DNA of 64,000 bases from Agrobacterium albertimagni AOL15 (GCF_000300855.1 NZ_ALJF01000008.1:1-64000), one strand, 5' to 3'; positions 19,750 to 32,756 are shown, numbered from the stretch's first letter. Translations and numbers: made by a program. The notes: a model not told the origin generated them from the sequence alone.

Positions 19750-20669
19750 GCGGCAACAAATTGGTGGGTGGGTCCGGTGCGTATCCGGCTGCGCCGCTTG
19801 CCTCGGGTGAGGCAAAGGTGCTGCCGCGTCCGCTGCGTCGCCTGGTGCGCTTCGTGCTGGCCCTCTGCTCGGGCCGCATCGCTCTACCCCGCCATCTCGG
19901 CAAAGTTAGCCTGGCGGCTTTCTATGGTCTGGTGGGCTTGCATGGAGTTGTGGTCGGCGGCCATGGTCCGGTCGTCACGCAGACTGTCACGGCGTCGGCC
20001 GGTTTTGCCGTCGAAGACGTTCGTGTCTCCGGCAATCAGCATACTTCGGAAATCGATATCCTTCAGTTGCTCGGCCTCGATGGCTCGACCAGCCTGCTCG
20101 GTCTCGATATTGCTACGGCCCGCAAGGCGCTCTCCGGGCTGCCATGGGTCGAATCGGCGGAGGTTCGCAAGGTTTATCCGTCGACCGTCGAGGTGGTTCT
20201 GCGCGAGCGTCAGGCCTACGGTATCTGGCAGCATGGCAGTGACCTTTCGCTGATCGAGCGGTCCGGTTCGGTCATTGCGCCCCTTCGCGACAACAAATTC
20301 GCCTCGCTTCCGCTCTTCGTTGGGCGCGATGCCGAGACCGCAGCTGCGGCTATCGATGAGGAGTTTTCAAAGTGGCCGTCAATTGCCTCGCGGGTGAAGG
20401 CCTTTGTGCGTGTCGGCGGTCGCCGCTGGGACGTTCACATGGAGAACGGCATCGTCGTTCGTCTTCCGGAAGAAAATGTGCCGGGTGCTCTCGCTCTGCT
20501 TAACCGTTTCGACGGAGAGCAGCAGGTCCTTTCGCGCGACGTCGCGGTCGTCGACCTGCGTCTGCCGGATCGTGTCGCCATTCGCCTGACTGCCGGTGCG
20601 CAGGAGCGCCGTACGGCAGCACTCGAAGAGCGTCGCAAGGCCCTCAAGAAATTGGAGCGGAAGATATGA
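19737..20669 (+). CDS. ftsQ: cell division protein FtsQ
   Basis: 310 residues from TTG 19737. GGAGGA at 19724-19729 places this start 7 bases downstream, and the resulting MFSLSGNK fits the short cytoplasmic N-termini of rhizobial FtsQ; TTG 19716 is an alternative. A basic cytoplasmic tail is followed by one membrane helix (about residues 58-75, hydrophobic [16 protein letters not shown]) and a POTRA domain ([20 protein letters not shown] ... [17 protein letters not shown]) then the FtsQ beta domain. It bridges FtsL/B and other late division proteins. Overlaps ftsA by 4 bases. Confidence 0.93.
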   Translation: MFSLSGNKLVGGSGAYPAAPLASGEAKVLPRPLRRLVRFVLALCSGRIALPRHLGKVSLAAFYGLVGLHGVVVGGHGPVVTQTVTASAGFAVEDVRVSGNQHTSEIDILQLLGLDGSTSLLGLDIATARKALSGLPWVESAEVRKVYPSTVEVVLRERQAYGIWQHGSDLSLIERSGSVIAPLRDNKFASLPLFVGRDAETAAAAIDEEFSKWPSIASRVKAFVRVGGRRWDVHMENGIVVRLPEENVPGALALLNRFDGEQQVLSRDVAVVDLRLPDRVAIRLTAGAQERRTAALEERRKALKKLERKI

Positions 20670-21997
20670 GCATCTTCGGTGGCTCTTCCTTTGGTTTTCC
20701 GCGCACCAAGCCGCTCTCGTCGAAGCGCGCACATGTCGTTTCGGTGCTCGACATCGGCTCGACCAAGGTGGTTTGCATCATCGCTCGCCTGACGCCGCGC
20801 CGCGAGTCGGCAGTCCTGCCGGGTCGCACGCACAATGTCGAGGTCATCGGTCTTGGTCACCAGCGCTCGCATGGCATCAAGTCGGGCGTGATTGCCGATC
20901 TGGATGCTGTCGAAAATGTCGTGCGCCTTGCTGTTGATGCTGCCGAACGCATGGCAGGCCTCACCGTCGAGAGCCTGATCGTCAACGTATCGGCCGGCCG
21001 AATCGGCTCTGATGTCTATACCGCCTCCATCGATCTCGGTGGTCAGGAAGTCGAATCCGGTGACCTGCGCAAGGTTTTGATTGCGGCCGGACAGCAGTCC
21101 CAGGGCAATGACCGCGCCGTGCTGCATTCGTTGCCGACAGGCTTTTCTCTTGACGGAGAGCGGGGAATCCGTGATCCCCTTGGAATGTATGGCGACGTTC
21201 TCGGCGTCGACATGCATGTGGTCACGGCCGAACGTGCAGCGCTTCGCAATCTGGAGCTCTGCATCAACCGGGCGCATCTGACCGTCGAGGGTGTGGTTGC
21301 CACGCCTTATGCCAGCGGCCTTGCAGCCCTGGTCGACGACGAGGTGGAGCTCGGTTGCGCGGCGATCGACATGGGCGGTGGCATGACCACCATCTCTGTC
21401 TTCGCCGAAGGCAAGCTGATCCATACGGACGCCATCGGGATTGGTGGTCACCATGTGACGACCGATCTGGCGCGCGGGCTTTCGACCCGTATCGAGGATG
21501 CAGAACGTCTGAAGGTCGTTCACGGTTCGGCTGTCGCCAACGGCGCCGACGATCGTGAGGTTGTGTCCGTTCCGCCGATCGGCGAGGACGATCGCGATCA
21601 GCCGACACAGGTGTCGAAGGCGCTTCTGACTCGGATCATCAGCGCGCGGATCGAGGAGACCCTCGAAATGCTGCGCGACCGGATCCAGAAGTCGGGCTTC
21701 TCGCCGGTGGTCGGAAAGCGTGTCGTTTTGACGGGTGGCGCGTGCCAGCTCACCGGCATGCCGGAGGCGGCCCGCCGCATTCTGGCCCGGAACGTGCGTA
21801 TCGGTCGTCCGATGGGCGTGTCGGGTCTGCCGGCTGCGGCAAAGGGACCGGCCTTCTCGACGGCCGTCGGCCTGACGATCTATCCGCAGATGGCGGATCA
21901 GGAAACACATGCCGGGCAGGGCGGGTTGTTCTCGCCCTTCGGCAACGGAAACAGCCGCTTCGCCCGCATGGGCCAATGGCTGAAAGAGAGTTTTTGA
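20666..21997 (+). CDS. ftsA: cell division protein FtsA (actin-like)
   Basis: 443 residues. Actin/Hsp70-like fold: VSVLDIGSTKVVC (phosphate 1), AAIDMGGGMTTISVFAEG (phosphate 2), VVLTGGACQLTGMPEAA (adenosine) and an SHS2 insertion (KSGVIADLDAVENVV). The C-terminal FARMGQWLKESF is the amphipathic membrane-targeting helix. FtsA tethers FtsZ filaments to the inner membrane. It is longer than E. coli FtsA (420), as is usual in rhizobia, mainly from an N-terminal extension. It overlaps ftsQ and precedes ftsZ by 96 bases. Confidence 0.97.
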   Translation: MSIFGGSSFGFPRTKPLSSKRAHVVSVLDIGSTKVVCIIARLTPRRESAVLPGRTHNVEVIGLGHQRSHGIKSGVIADLDAVENVVRLAVDAAERMAGLTVESLIVNVSAGRIGSDVYTASIDLGGQEVESGDLRKVLIAAGQQSQGNDRAVLHSLPTGFSLDGERGIRDPLGMYGDVLGVDMHVVTAERAALRNLELCINRAHLTVEGVVATPYASGLAALVDDEVELGCAAIDMGGGMTTISVFAEGKLIHTDAIGIGGHHVTTDLARGLSTRIEDAERLKVVHGSAVANGADDREVVSVPPIGEDDRDQPTQVSKALLTRIISARIEETLEMLRDRIQKSGFSPVVGKRVVLTGGACQLTGMPEAARRILARNVRIGRPMGVSGLPAAAKGPAFSTAVGLTIYPQMADQETHAGQGGLFSPFGNGNSRFARMGQWLKESF

Positions 21998-22093
21998 GTT
22001 TACCCGGCCGGACACAAGGTTCGGCCAAGGGAAATCTGTTGAAATGACATGGCCGGCTTGGCGATGCGGCCGGAAAAAGAAGGAACGGGTACC

Positions 22094-23839
22094 ATGACCA
22101 TCAAGCTGCAGAAGCCAGATATCACTGAGCTGAAGCCCCGCATCACCGTCTTCGGTGTCGGTGGCGGTGGCGGCAACGCCGTCAACAACATGATCACCGC
22201 TGGTCTGCAGGGCGTCGATTTCGTCGTCGCCAACACGGATGCCCAGGCGCTGACCATGACCAAGGCCGAGCGCATCATCCAGCTCGGCGTCAACGTCACC
22301 GAAGGCCTCGGCGCCGGCTCGCAGCCGGAAGTCGGCCGCGCTGCCGCGGAAGAGTGCATCGACGAGATCATCGACCATCTCAATGGTACCCACATGTGCT
22401 TCGTCACCGCTGGCATGGGCGGTGGTACCGGCACCGGTGCTGCTCCGGTCGTTGCCCAGGCTGCCCGCAACAAGGGCATCCTGACCGTCGGCGTCGTTAC
22501 CAAGCCGTTCCACTTCGAAGGTGCGCGCCGCATGCGCCTCGCCGAACAGGGCATCGAGGAACTGCAGAAGTCGGTCGACACGCTGATCGTCATCCCGAAC
22601 CAGAACCTGTTTCGCATCGCCAACGATCGCACCACCTTTGCGGATGCCTTCGCAATGGCCGACCAGGTGCTCTATTCGGGTGTTGCCTGCATCACCGACC
22701 TGATGGTCAAGGAAGGCCTGATCAACCTCGACTTCGCGGACGTTCGCTCCGTGATGCGCGAAATGGGTCGCGCCATGATGGGCACCGGCGAAGCTTCGGG
22801 CGAAGGCCGCGCGATGCAGGCTGCCGAAGCTGCAATCGCCAACCCGCTGCTCGACGAAACCTCGATGAAGGGCGCCCAGGGCCTCTTGATCTCGATCACC
22901 GGCGGTCGTGACCTGACCCTCTTCGAAGTCGACGAAGCCGCAACCCGTATTCGCGAAGAAGTTGACCCGGATGCCAATATCATCCTGGGCGCCACCTTCG
23001 ACGAAGCGCTCGAAGGCATCATCCGCGTGTCTGTCGTTGCCACCGGCATCGACCGCGCAGCACTTGCCTCCAAGGGCTTCGAAGCCGCTCCGCTCGCAAA
23101 GCCCGCTATGCGTCCCTCCGCGGCCGTTGCTCCGGCACCGGCCGCATATCAGCCTGCAATGACGCAGGCCCCCAAGCCGACCATGGATCCGGTCGCAGAC
23201 ACCATCCGTTCGGCTGAAGCCGCCATGGAACGCGAACTCGAAATCGCAACCGCCCGCCAGCCGCTGAGCCAGCCCCAGGCTGCTCCGCAGCAGGAATTCC
23301 GTCCGGCAAGCCGTCTGTTCGCGACGCCGGCTCCGGAAGCCGCTCCGGCTCCGCAGATGATGCAGCCGGTTGCGCCTGCGCCGATCATGAGCCAGCCGGC
23401 TCCGGTGATGCAGCAGCCAGCACCTGTCATGCAGGCGCCGGTCGCTCCGGCACCTGTCATGGCAGAGACGCGCATGGCGCCTGAGCCCGTCCGCATGCCG
23501 AAGGTGGAAGACTTCCCGCCTGTGCTGCGTGCCGAGATCGATCACCGCGCCCAGCCGGCAGCACCCGCTGCCCAGGACGAACGCGGACCGATGGGTCTCT
23601 TGAAGCGAATCACCAATTCGCTCGGTCGCCAGGCTGACGAAGAGCCTGTCATGGGTGACATGACCGGTTCAGCTCCGGCCGCTGCATCGCAGCAGCGTCG
23701 TCCGCTGTCGGCCGAAGCCAGCCTCTACGCTCCGCGTCGTGGCCAGCTCGACGATCACGGCCGTGCCACGCCGGCGCGTGCCACCAGCGAAGACGATCAG
23801 CTTGAAATTCCTGCTTTCCTGCGTCGCCAGACGAGCTAA
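22094..23839 (+). CDS. ftsZ: cell division GTPase FtsZ
   Basis: 581 residues from ATG 22094 (AAGGA upstream; an ATG at 22049 in frame is not conserved-looking). The tubulin-like GTPase covers residues about 12-325 with [10 protein letters not shown], the signature loop GGGTGTG at 109-115 and [13 protein letters not shown] synergy region ([11 protein letters not shown]). Then comes a ~240-residue linker rich in Pro, Ala, Gln and Met with PAPVM repeats, and the conserved C-terminal peptide [10 protein letters not shown] that binds FtsA and other partners. It polymerises into the Z ring. A strong terminator follows. Confidence 0.98.
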   Translation: MTIKLQKPDITELKPRITVFGVGGGGGNAVNNMITAGLQGVDFVVANTDAQALTMTKAERIIQLGVNVTEGLGAGSQPEVGRAAAEECIDEIIDHLNGTHMCFVTAGMGGGTGTGAAPVVAQAARNKGILTVGVVTKPFHFEGARRMRLAEQGIEELQKSVDTLIVIPNQNLFRIANDRTTFADAFAMADQVLYSGVACITDLMVKEGLINLDFADVRSVMREMGRAMMGTGEASGEGRAMQAAEAAIANPLLDETSMKGAQGLLISITGGRDLTLFEVDEAATRIREEVDPDANIILGATFDEALEGIIRVSVVATGIDRAALASKGFEAAPLAKPAMRPSAAVAPAPAAYQPAMTQAPKPTMDPVADTIRSAEAAMERELEIATARQPLSQPQAAPQQEFRPASRLFATPAPEAAPAPQMMQPVAPAPIMSQPAPVMQQPAPVMQAPVAPAPVMAETRMAPEPVRMPKVEDFPPVLRAEIDHRAQPAAPAAQDERGPMGLLKRITNSLGRQADEEPVMGDMTGSAPAAASQQRRPLSAEASLYAPRRGQLDDHGRATPARATSEDDQLEIPAFLRRQTS

Positions 23840-23864
23840 GGGAAGTCGAGACTCAGCTTTGGAG

Positions 23865-23892
23865 ACCCGGGTCGAGAGGCCCGGGTTTCTTG
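23865..23892 (+). terminator. intrinsic terminator after ftsZ
   Basis: ACCCGGG (23865-23871) and CCCGGGT (23880-23886) pair perfectly around an 8-base loop, followed by TTTCTTG. It would separate the fts transcript from lpxC. Confidence 0.85.
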
Positions 23893-24100
23893 CGTTTAAC
23901 GCTCTGTTACGAGACGTCGAATTCTTGAGGATAATCAAGGGGGTGGCTTCGTTACAAAGCGAAAGAATCAGTGATTTGGCTCACGTCCCGGTCACACGTA
24001 TGTATGTGTTCAGAAACAGGGTCTTGTGGCCCTTCGACAAGAGATTGCGACGGGATGCTCAAGATCCACCGCCTCGTCGCTTCATTTTAAGGCTATCGGA

Positions 24101-25057
24101 ATGGCAATTGCTTTGCTCGGATTTCAAACCACGATCGCAGCGCCTCTCACGCTGACGGGTATCGGGGTTCATTCCGGCCGCGAGGTCTCCATCACTCTCC
24201 AGCCAGCGGAAGCAGGGACCGGTATCGTCTTTGTGCGCCAGCATGACGACGGTTCGACCAGCGAATATCGCGCAGTGTCTGCACATGTCGGCAACACCGA
24301 TCTCTGCACAGTGCTCGGCACCAATCCGGCGCGTTCCGTCGCCACGATCGAACACGTCATGGCCGCATTTTATGCGCTCGGCCTGGACAATGTCGTCGTC
24401 GAAGTCGATGGCGCCGAAATGCCGATCATGGATGGCAGCTCGGAAGTCTTCATCGATGCGATCGAACAGGTCGGTATCACCAATCTCGGCGTCAAGCGCC
24501 GTTACATCCGCGTCACCAAGCCGGTTCGCATCGAGGCCGGTGGTTCCTGGTCCGAGTTCCGCCCCTATGACGGTACGCGCTTCGAGGTCGAAATCGATTT
24601 CGACAGCAAGCTGATCGGCCGGCAGAAGTGGGAAGGCGATCTGACGGCTGAAACCTTCAAGACCGAATTGTCGCGCGCACGCACCTTCGGCTTCATGCGT
24701 GACGTCGAGCGCCTCTGGGCTGCCGGCTTCGCTCTTGGCTCTTCGCTTGAAAATTCCGTCGTCATCTCGGACGACGATACCGTGATCAATGTCGAAGGCC
24801 TGCGTTACGAAAAGGACGAGTTCGTCCGTCACAAGACGCTCGACGCCGTCGGCGATCTGGCGCTCGCCGGTGCGCAGTTCATCGGTTGCTACCGCTCTTA
24901 TCGCGGCGGTCACAAGATGAATGCGAATGCGCTGAAGGCGCTGCTCAGCGACCCGACCGCCTATGAGGTCGTCGAAGCACCGAGCCGCAGCCATCAGGTC
25001 CGTGCCCGGGAATTCGTTCCGGTTCAGGTTTCGGAATTCGCGCCCTGGTCGGCGTAA
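24101..25057 (+). CDS. lpxC: UDP-3-O-acyl-N-acetylglucosamine deacetylase
   Basis: 318 residues from ATG 24101 (AAGG at 24089-24092). Typical LpxC motifs: GFQTTIAAPLTLTGIGVHSG at the start, IEHVMAAFYALG with a zinc His, EMPIMDGSS, and HKTLDAVGDLALAG carrying the second zinc His and Asp. It commits UDP-GlcNAc precursor to lipid A in the cytoplasm and is the classic regulated step of that pathway. The gene closes the dcw cluster as in many proteobacteria but lies behind the ftsZ terminator, so it probably has its own promoter at 23893-24090. Confidence 0.97.
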   Translation: MAIALLGFQTTIAAPLTLTGIGVHSGREVSITLQPAEAGTGIVFVRQHDDGSTSEYRAVSAHVGNTDLCTVLGTNPARSVATIEHVMAAFYALGLDNVVVEVDGAEMPIMDGSSEVFIDAIEQVGITNLGVKRRYIRVTKPVRIEAGGSWSEFRPYDGTRFEVEIDFDSKLIGRQKWEGDLTAETFKTELSRARTFGFMRDVERLWAAGFALGSSLENSVVISDDDTVINVEGLRYEKDEFVRHKTLDAVGDLALAGAQFIGCYRSYRGGHKMNANALKALLSDPTAYEVVEAPSRSHQVRAREFVPVQVSEFAPWSA

Positions 25058-25085
25058 GTACAAGACAGATCAGGCAAAGTTCAGC

Positions 25086-25115
25086 GCCGGCTTCTTCAAG
25101 AAGGCCGGCGTTTTG
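25086..25115 (+). terminator. intrinsic terminator after lpxC
   Basis: CGCCGGC (25086-25092) pairs with GCCGGCG (25105-25111); the loop TTCTTCAAGAAG can pair further; TTTT follows. Confidence 0.88.
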
Positions 25116-25276
25116 CTGAGCAGAAAAGGATAGGGGCAGAATGGCACTTTCTGGGTGCCCTGCCACAAAAATGCGTTAAAGTCGCATCACTGCGTTGCCC
25201 TAGTGCCGCTTTTGTGGCTAGAAACGCCAGTTGAAGGCGACGGTTTTCAAGCTGCGCTGCAATCGGGATCTTTCGA

Positions 25277-26143
25277 ATGAATCAAGTGGGATCGGTCGTT
25301 GTGAAGAATGCCGTGCGTATTGCGGGCCTGAGCGTCATGTTGTCTTTCGGTGCCGTGCTCGCGGGCTGCCAGAGCGACCCGGATATCGACATCAGCAAGC
25401 TCGCCGCCGAGACCGAGCCGCCGGAAGTGCTCTATAATCAGGGCCTTGCCAACATCAAGGCCGGCAATATGGCTGAGGCGTCCCGCAAGTTCGATGCGGT
25501 CGATGCCCAGAACCCGTTCTCTGAGTGGTCGCGCAAGGCGCTCGTGATGAGCACCTTCACGAAGTATCGCCTCGGCCGCTATGCCGACGCGATTGCAACC
25601 GGCAATCGCTATATGAACCTGTATCCGAAGTCCGAGGATGCCGCTTACGCGCAGTATCTCGTCGGTCTGGCCTACTGGAAGCAGATTTCAAACGTCACGC
25701 AGGACCAGCGCAACTCGGTCAAGACGATCGAGGCGATGGAGCGTGTCGTCAACGAGTTCCCCGATTCGGAATATGTCGACGACGCACAGGCGAAGATTCG
25801 CTTCGCGCGTGACCAGCTCGCCGGCAAGGAAATGCAGGTCGGACGCTACTATCTGGAGCGTAAGGAATACCTCGCTGCGGTTTCGCGCTTCCGCGTCGTC
25901 GTCGAGCAGTATCCGAACACCAACCAGATCGAAGAGGCTCTGGCGCGTCTGGTCGAGTCCTACTACGCCATGGGCGTCGTCTCGGAGGCCCAGGCTGCAG
26001 CGGCCGTGCTCGGTCACAACTATCCGGACAGCCAGTGGTATGCCGACAGCTATGCGCTGTTGCAGAGAGGCGGTCTTGAACCGCGTGAGAATTCCGGTTC
26101 GTGGATCACCCGCGCCGGTCGCCGGCTGCTGATCGGGACCTGA
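25277..26143 (+). CDS. bamD: outer-membrane protein assembly lipoprotein BamD
   Basis: 288 residues. A lipoprotein signal ends in the lipobox LAGC (Cys about residue 34), so the protein is anchored to the outer membrane from the periplasm. The rest consists of TPR-like helices ([65 protein letters not shown]), the arrangement of BamD/ComL. It is the essential partner of BamA in beta-barrel insertion. ATG at 25277 has weak upstream SD (GGGATC), so GTG starts downstream cannot be excluded. bamD-recN adjacency is usual in rhizobia. Confidence 0.94.
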   Translation: MNQVGSVVVKNAVRIAGLSVMLSFGAVLAGCQSDPDIDISKLAAETEPPEVLYNQGLANIKAGNMAEASRKFDAVDAQNPFSEWSRKALVMSTFTKYRLGRYADAIATGNRYMNLYPKSEDAAYAQYLVGLAYWKQISNVTQDQRNSVKTIEAMERVVNEFPDSEYVDDAQAKIRFARDQLAGKEMQVGRYYLERKEYLAAVSRFRVVVEQYPNTNQIEEALARLVESYYAMGVVSEAQAAAAVLGHNYPDSQWYADSYALLQRGGLEPRENSGSWITRAGRRLLIGT

Positions 26144-26176
26144 CGGTCTTAAGTCACGAAGTGAGAAACTGAGCCT

Positions 26177-27850
26177 ATGCTGGTCCAGCTGTCGATCCGC
26201 GATATCGTTCTGATCGAGCGGCTGGATCTTGCCTTCGAGACCGGTCTGTCCGTGCTGACCGGGGAAACCGGCGCCGGCAAATCCATTCTCCTCGACAGCC
26301 TGTCGCTGGCCCTTGGTGGCCGGGGTGATGGCTCGCTCGTGCGCCACGGCGAGGACAAGGGGCAGGTCACGGCCGTCTTCGATGTCGGCGGCAGTCATGC
26401 GGCCCGTACGCTCTTGAAGGGCAATGGCGTCGACGATGACGGCGATCTGATCTTCCGTCGCGTGCAATCCGCCGATGGCCGCACCCGGGCCTATATCAAT
26501 GATCAGCCTGTCAGCGTGCAGCTGATGCGCCAGGTCGGCCAGTTGCTGGTCGAGATCCATGGCCAGCATGATGATCGCGCGCTGATCGATACCAATGCCC
26601 ATCGCATGCTGCTCGACGCCTTTGCCGGGCTGACCGACGAGGCGCTGGATCTCGGGGAAAGCTATCGCCGCTGGCGGGAGGCCGAGCGGGCCTACAAGAC
26701 CCACAAGGCGAAGGTCGAGGCGGCCGCACGCGAAGCCGATTATCTGCGGGCTTCCGTCGAAGAGCTTGAGGGTTTGTCACCGCTTGATGGTGAGGAGGAT
26801 GATCTCGCCGAGCGACGCTCCGCCATGCAGAAATCCGAGCGCATAGCCGGCGACATCGCTGAAGCTTCCGAATTCCTCAATGGCAATGCCTCGCCTGTAC
26901 CGCATATTGCATCCCTGATGCGCCGACTGGAGCGCAAGAGCCATGAGGCTCCCGGACTTCTGGAAGAGACCGTACAGCTGCTTGGCACGGCTCTCGACAC
27001 CCTGTCTGCCGCGCAGATGGAGGTGGAAGCTGCCTTGCGCCGCACGGAGTTTGATCCGCGCGAGCTGGAGCGGGTCGAGGAGCGACTGTTTGCGCTTCGT
27101 GCGGCAGGCCGGAAGTATTCGGTCGCCGTCGCAGATCTCCCGGCACTCGCCGAAAAGATGGTGGCCGATCTCGCCGATCTCGATGCCGGCGAAGAGCGGC
27201 TTGGCCAGTTGGAATCAGCTGTCCGAGACACCAGGGCGCATTACGATCACCTGGCACTGCAGTTGTCCGGCAAACGGCAGAACGCCGCCCAGGCGCTTGC
27301 CGATGCCGTCATGCAGGAACTGCCGGCCTTGAAGCTGGAGCGGGCGCGGTTCATGGTCGAAGTTTCGGCGGACGCCGAGAATGCGACCGCCGATGGCATC
27401 GACACGGTCGAATTCCACGTTCAGACCAATCCCGGCACGCGACCCGGCCCGATCATGAAGGTGGCCTCGGGCGGTGAGCTGTCGCGCTTCCTGCTCGCGC
27501 TCAAGGTGGCGCTTGCCGATCGCGGTTCGGCGCCCACGCTCGTCTTCGACGAGATCGATACCGGGGTCGGCGGTGCTGTGGCCGATGCCATCGGTCAGCG
27601 GCTGAAGCGCCTCTCGGCCAAGGTGCAGGTTCTGTCCGTCACCCATGCGCCGCAGGTTGCAGCTCGCGCGTCGGCGCATTTCCTCATCTCCAAGGGACCG
27701 ACCGGCGATGCGGGGGACAAGATTGCGACCCGGGTTGCCATCATGGAGCCGGAGCATCGGAAGGAAGAGATCGCGCGCATGCTTGCGGGCGCTTCCGTCA
27801 CCGATGAGGCGCGTGCGGCAGCCGCCAAACTGCTTGCCGCCGGCGAGTGA
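26177..27850 (+). CDS. recN: DNA repair protein RecN
   Basis: 557 residues. SMC-like ATPase: Walker A GETGAGKSILLDSLSLALGG near residue 30, two coiled-coil arms in the middle (Glu/Ala/Arg-rich, residues about 155-370), the signature KVASGGELSRFLLALK, Walker B TLVFDEIDTGVGG and a D-loop followed by VTHAPQVAA. RecN acts early in double-strand break repair in the cytoplasm. Starts 33 bases after bamD. In many rhizobia ligA follows directly; here two other genes lie between. Confidence 0.96.
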   Translation: MLVQLSIRDIVLIERLDLAFETGLSVLTGETGAGKSILLDSLSLALGGRGDGSLVRHGEDKGQVTAVFDVGGSHAARTLLKGNGVDDDGDLIFRRVQSADGRTRAYINDQPVSVQLMRQVGQLLVEIHGQHDDRALIDTNAHRMLLDAFAGLTDEALDLGESYRRWREAERAYKTHKAKVEAAAREADYLRASVEELEGLSPLDGEEDDLAERRSAMQKSERIAGDIAEASEFLNGNASPVPHIASLMRRLERKSHEAPGLLEETVQLLGTALDTLSAAQMEVEAALRRTEFDPRELERVEERLFALRAAGRKYSVAVADLPALAEKMVADLADLDAGEERLGQLESAVRDTRAHYDHLALQLSGKRQNAAQALADAVMQELPALKLERARFMVEVSADAENATADGIDTVEFHVQTNPGTRPGPIMKVASGGELSRFLLALKVALADRGSAPTLVFDEIDTGVGGAVADAIGQRLKRLSAKVQVLSVTHAPQVAARASAHFLISKGPTGDAGDKIATRVAIMEPEHRKEEIARMLAGASVTDEARAAAAKLLAAGE

Positions 27851-27908
27851 GCCACATCCATCCGGCCGTGGTTGCCTTCCACCCTGAAACCTGTTTCCTT
27901 GCCGCATC

Positions 27909-29357
27909 ATGATGGACCTGATCCAGACCTACTGGGCCGAGACCCTTGCCGTTCTGTCCGTCGTTTTCGGGACGGTGGCAGCCACCCATGCCGCGATGAC
28001 GAAACGCGAGGTGCGCTCTGCGCTCGGCTGGGTCGGCATCATCATCCTGTCGCCGCTGGTGGGAGCCATGATCTACGCGGTCGCTGGGATCAACCGTATC
28101 CGCCGGGCGACGCTGATTTCGCGACGCGCGCTCGAACTCGACGAGATCTGGCGCAGTCTCTCGCTCTACAGCATCGACCGCGAAACCGTGGCTGCCCAGT
28201 TCGGCGATCGATTCGGACCGATGAAGCTGCTCGGTGACAGAGTGACCCGGCATCCGCTGTCGTCAGGCAACCAAATCGCGATGCTCTCGTCCGGTGAGGA
28301 GACCTTCGATGCCATGTGTCAGGCGATCGAAGCTGCGCAGCACAGCATCATCCTCGAAACCTATATCTTCGATCGCGATGTCGTCGGCCGGCGCGTGGCC
28401 GACTGCCTGATCGCCGCGCATCGGCGTGGTGTCGCCGTTCGTGTGATCGTCGATGCCGTCGGTGCCCGCTACAGCGTTCCCAGTATCATCGGCTATCTCG
28501 AAGAGGGCGGCGTTCGGGTCGCCGTCTTCAACGGGCAGGTCATCATGGGGCTCAGGCTTCCTTATGCCAATCTGCGTACGCACCGGAAAATTCTGGTCGC
28601 TGACGGGGCCACCGCCTTTGTCGGTGGCATGAATATCCGAGCGGGCTTCACCGGGCCGGATGGCGCGCGAGACACCCATTTTCGCGTCACCGGACCTGTT
28701 GTCGCCGATATCCTGGCGGTTGCCGCCGAGGACTGGCACTTCGAGACCGGCGAGGTACTGCTGGGGCCGGAATGGGGCGTTCGGCTCGATGACGCCGTGG
28801 CTGGGGCAGGGACGGCTGTGCGGGCGGTGGTATCCGGTCCGGACACCCATATCGAGACGAATCACCGGCTTCTGCTCGGCGCGTTTTCCGTGGCTGAACG
28901 GTCGATCCGCATCGTCTCACCCTACTTTCTGCCCGATACGACCTTCATTGCGGCGCTGAACACCGCTGCGCGTCGGGGCGTTCAGGTGGACGTGATCGTG
29001 CCGTCGCAGAACAATCTCGCCATCGTCGCCCGCGCGATGATGGGGCAGTTCGACCAGATCCTGCGGGAAGGCTGCCGCGTGCATTTGGCAACCGGTCCTT
29101 TCGACCATTCGAAGCTGATGGTCATCGACCGGCAATGGTGCTTCATCGGCTCGTCCAATCTCGATTCGCGCTCGCTGCGTTTGAATTTCGAGATCGATCT
29201 CGAAGTCTATGATCGCGGTCTTGCCGCGCAGATCGAAGACCGGATTGACCGCAGCCTGTCCAGCGCGAGACAGGTCACGCTCGATACACTTAGGGCACGA
29301 TCTCTGCCCAATCGGATGATTGATCGCTTGTTCTGGCTCGGATCGCCCTATCTTTGA
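27909..29357 (+). CDS. cls: cardiolipin synthase (phospholipase D superfamily)
   Basis: 482 residues. Two N-terminal membrane helices (residues about 8-25 and 35-58) precede two PLD domains, each with an HxKxxxxD motif: HRKILVADGATAFVGG and HSKLMVIDRQWCFIGSSNLDSRS. This is the architecture of bacterial cardiolipin synthase ClsA, which condenses two phosphatidylglycerol molecules at the inner membrane. The sequence ATGATG at 27909 gives two possible starts. The next gene, 73 bases on, encodes an EEP-fold protein; cls plus EEP pairs recur in proteobacteria, perhaps in phospholipid metabolism (inference). Confidence 0.92.
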   Translation: MMDLIQTYWAETLAVLSVVFGTVAATHAAMTKREVRSALGWVGIIILSPLVGAMIYAVAGINRIRRATLISRRALELDEIWRSLSLYSIDRETVAAQFGDRFGPMKLLGDRVTRHPLSSGNQIAMLSSGEETFDAMCQAIEAAQHSIILETYIFDRDVVGRRVADCLIAAHRRGVAVRVIVDAVGARYSVPSIIGYLEEGGVRVAVFNGQVIMGLRLPYANLRTHRKILVADGATAFVGGMNIRAGFTGPDGARDTHFRVTGPVVADILAVAAEDWHFETGEVLLGPEWGVRLDDAVAGAGTAVRAVVSGPDTHIETNHRLLLGAFSVAERSIRIVSPYFLPDTTFIAALNTAARRGVQVDVIVPSQNNLAIVARAMMGQFDQILREGCRVHLATGPFDHSKLMVIDRQWCFIGSSNLDSRSLRLNFEIDLEVYDRGLAAQIEDRIDRSLSSARQVTLDTLRARSLPNRMIDRLFWLGSPYL

Positions 29358-29432
29358 TCGGGGCGGGCGTTTTCAGCGCGGCCTCACCGCAAACGGCCAC
29401 CGGCCCAACCGACGACGGATGCTACAGGTGTG

Positions 29433-30245
29433 ATGAAGAAGACCAAACCTAGCCTCGCCCGCACGATGGTGACCTCCATCCGAAATCGCAGATGGCGTCC
29501 GGCCGAGGGGATAGTCAAGACACAGGTCGATGGTGCGCTGACGGTCGCCTCCTACAATGTGCACAAATGCGTCGGCACGGACGGCAAGTTCGATCCCGAA
29601 CGGATCATCGACGTTATCAGGGAAATCGGTCCCGACGTGATCGCGCTGCAGGAGGCGGACCAGCGTTTCGGCGAGCGCTCCGGGCTTCTCGATCTCAACC
29701 GGCTGCGGTTGGAGACTGGCCTTCTGCCGGTACCGGTATTAACCGGGCCGAAGTCGCATGGATGGCGCGGCAATGTGCTCCTGTTTCGCGAAGGCATCGT
29801 GCGGGACGTGCATCAGGTGGCACTGCCCGGTCTTGAGCCGCGGGGCGCCCTGGTGGCCGAGATCGATATTGAAGGCCGGGCCGGGCTGCGGGTGATTGCA
29901 GCGCATCTGGGATTGTTGCGCTGGGCTCGCCGCCAGCAGGCGGATGTCATTCTCGATCTCCTGCAGAACCGTGCCGAGCGGGCCACGCTTTTGATGGGGG
30001 ATTTCAACGAGTGGCGCCTGGGGCCCGGCTCGGCGCTCACACGGCTGGAGCCGGTTTTCGGGCCTCTGCCGCCACCTGTCCCGAGTTTTCCGGCTCGTAT
30101 GCCTGTTCTTTCTCTCGACCGGATCATGGCGAACCGGTCCGGTCTGATCGCCGATCTGACGGCGCATGATACGCCGCTTGCACGCCTTGCTTCCGATCAT
30201 CTGCCGCTGACGGCAAGGCTTGATCTCAGCAAGGTGGAGGAGTGA
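29433..30245 (+). CDS. endonuclease/exonuclease/phosphatase (EEP) fold protein
   Basis: 270 residues from ATG 29433 (GTG 29430 also possible). EEP superfamily motifs: VASYNVHKCVG, PDVIALQEAD (metal-binding Glu), LLMGDFNEW (Asp/Asn) and LASDHLPLTA (catalytic Asp-His). No signal peptide. The family includes DNases, sphingomyelinase-like and inositol phosphatases, so the substrate is unknown. It follows cls closely and may act on lipid head groups. It ends 109 bases before ligA. Confidence 0.88.
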   Translation: MKKTKPSLARTMVTSIRNRRWRPAEGIVKTQVDGALTVASYNVHKCVGTDGKFDPERIIDVIREIGPDVIALQEADQRFGERSGLLDLNRLRLETGLLPVPVLTGPKSHGWRGNVLLFREGIVRDVHQVALPGLEPRGALVAEIDIEGRAGLRVIAAHLGLLRWARRQQADVILDLLQNRAERATLLMGDFNEWRLGPGSALTRLEPVFGPLPPPVPSFPARMPVLSLDRIMANRSGLIADLTAHDTPLARLASDHLPLTARLDLSKVEE

Positions 30246-30288
30246 GGTGGCGATAAGTGGACGTTAGTTGTATCTCAATGCGGGATGA

Positions 30289-32754
<2,466 letters not shown>

Positions 32755-32756
32755 GG

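Noticed and set aside
22049..22093. Longer ftsZ start
   Set aside because: The extra [15 protein letters not shown] is not FtsZ-like, and ATG 22094 has a good SD and the expected N-terminus.
23371..23470. Possible CRISPR or VNTR array in ftsZ
   Set aside because: The repeats are in-frame coding repeats of the Pro-rich linker, with irregular unit length and no spacers.
20435..23545. Very long antisense frame (over 1000 codons) across ftsA and ftsZ
   Set aside because: Exactly opposite to well-identified ftsA and ftsZ; low-complexity Arg/His-rich product.
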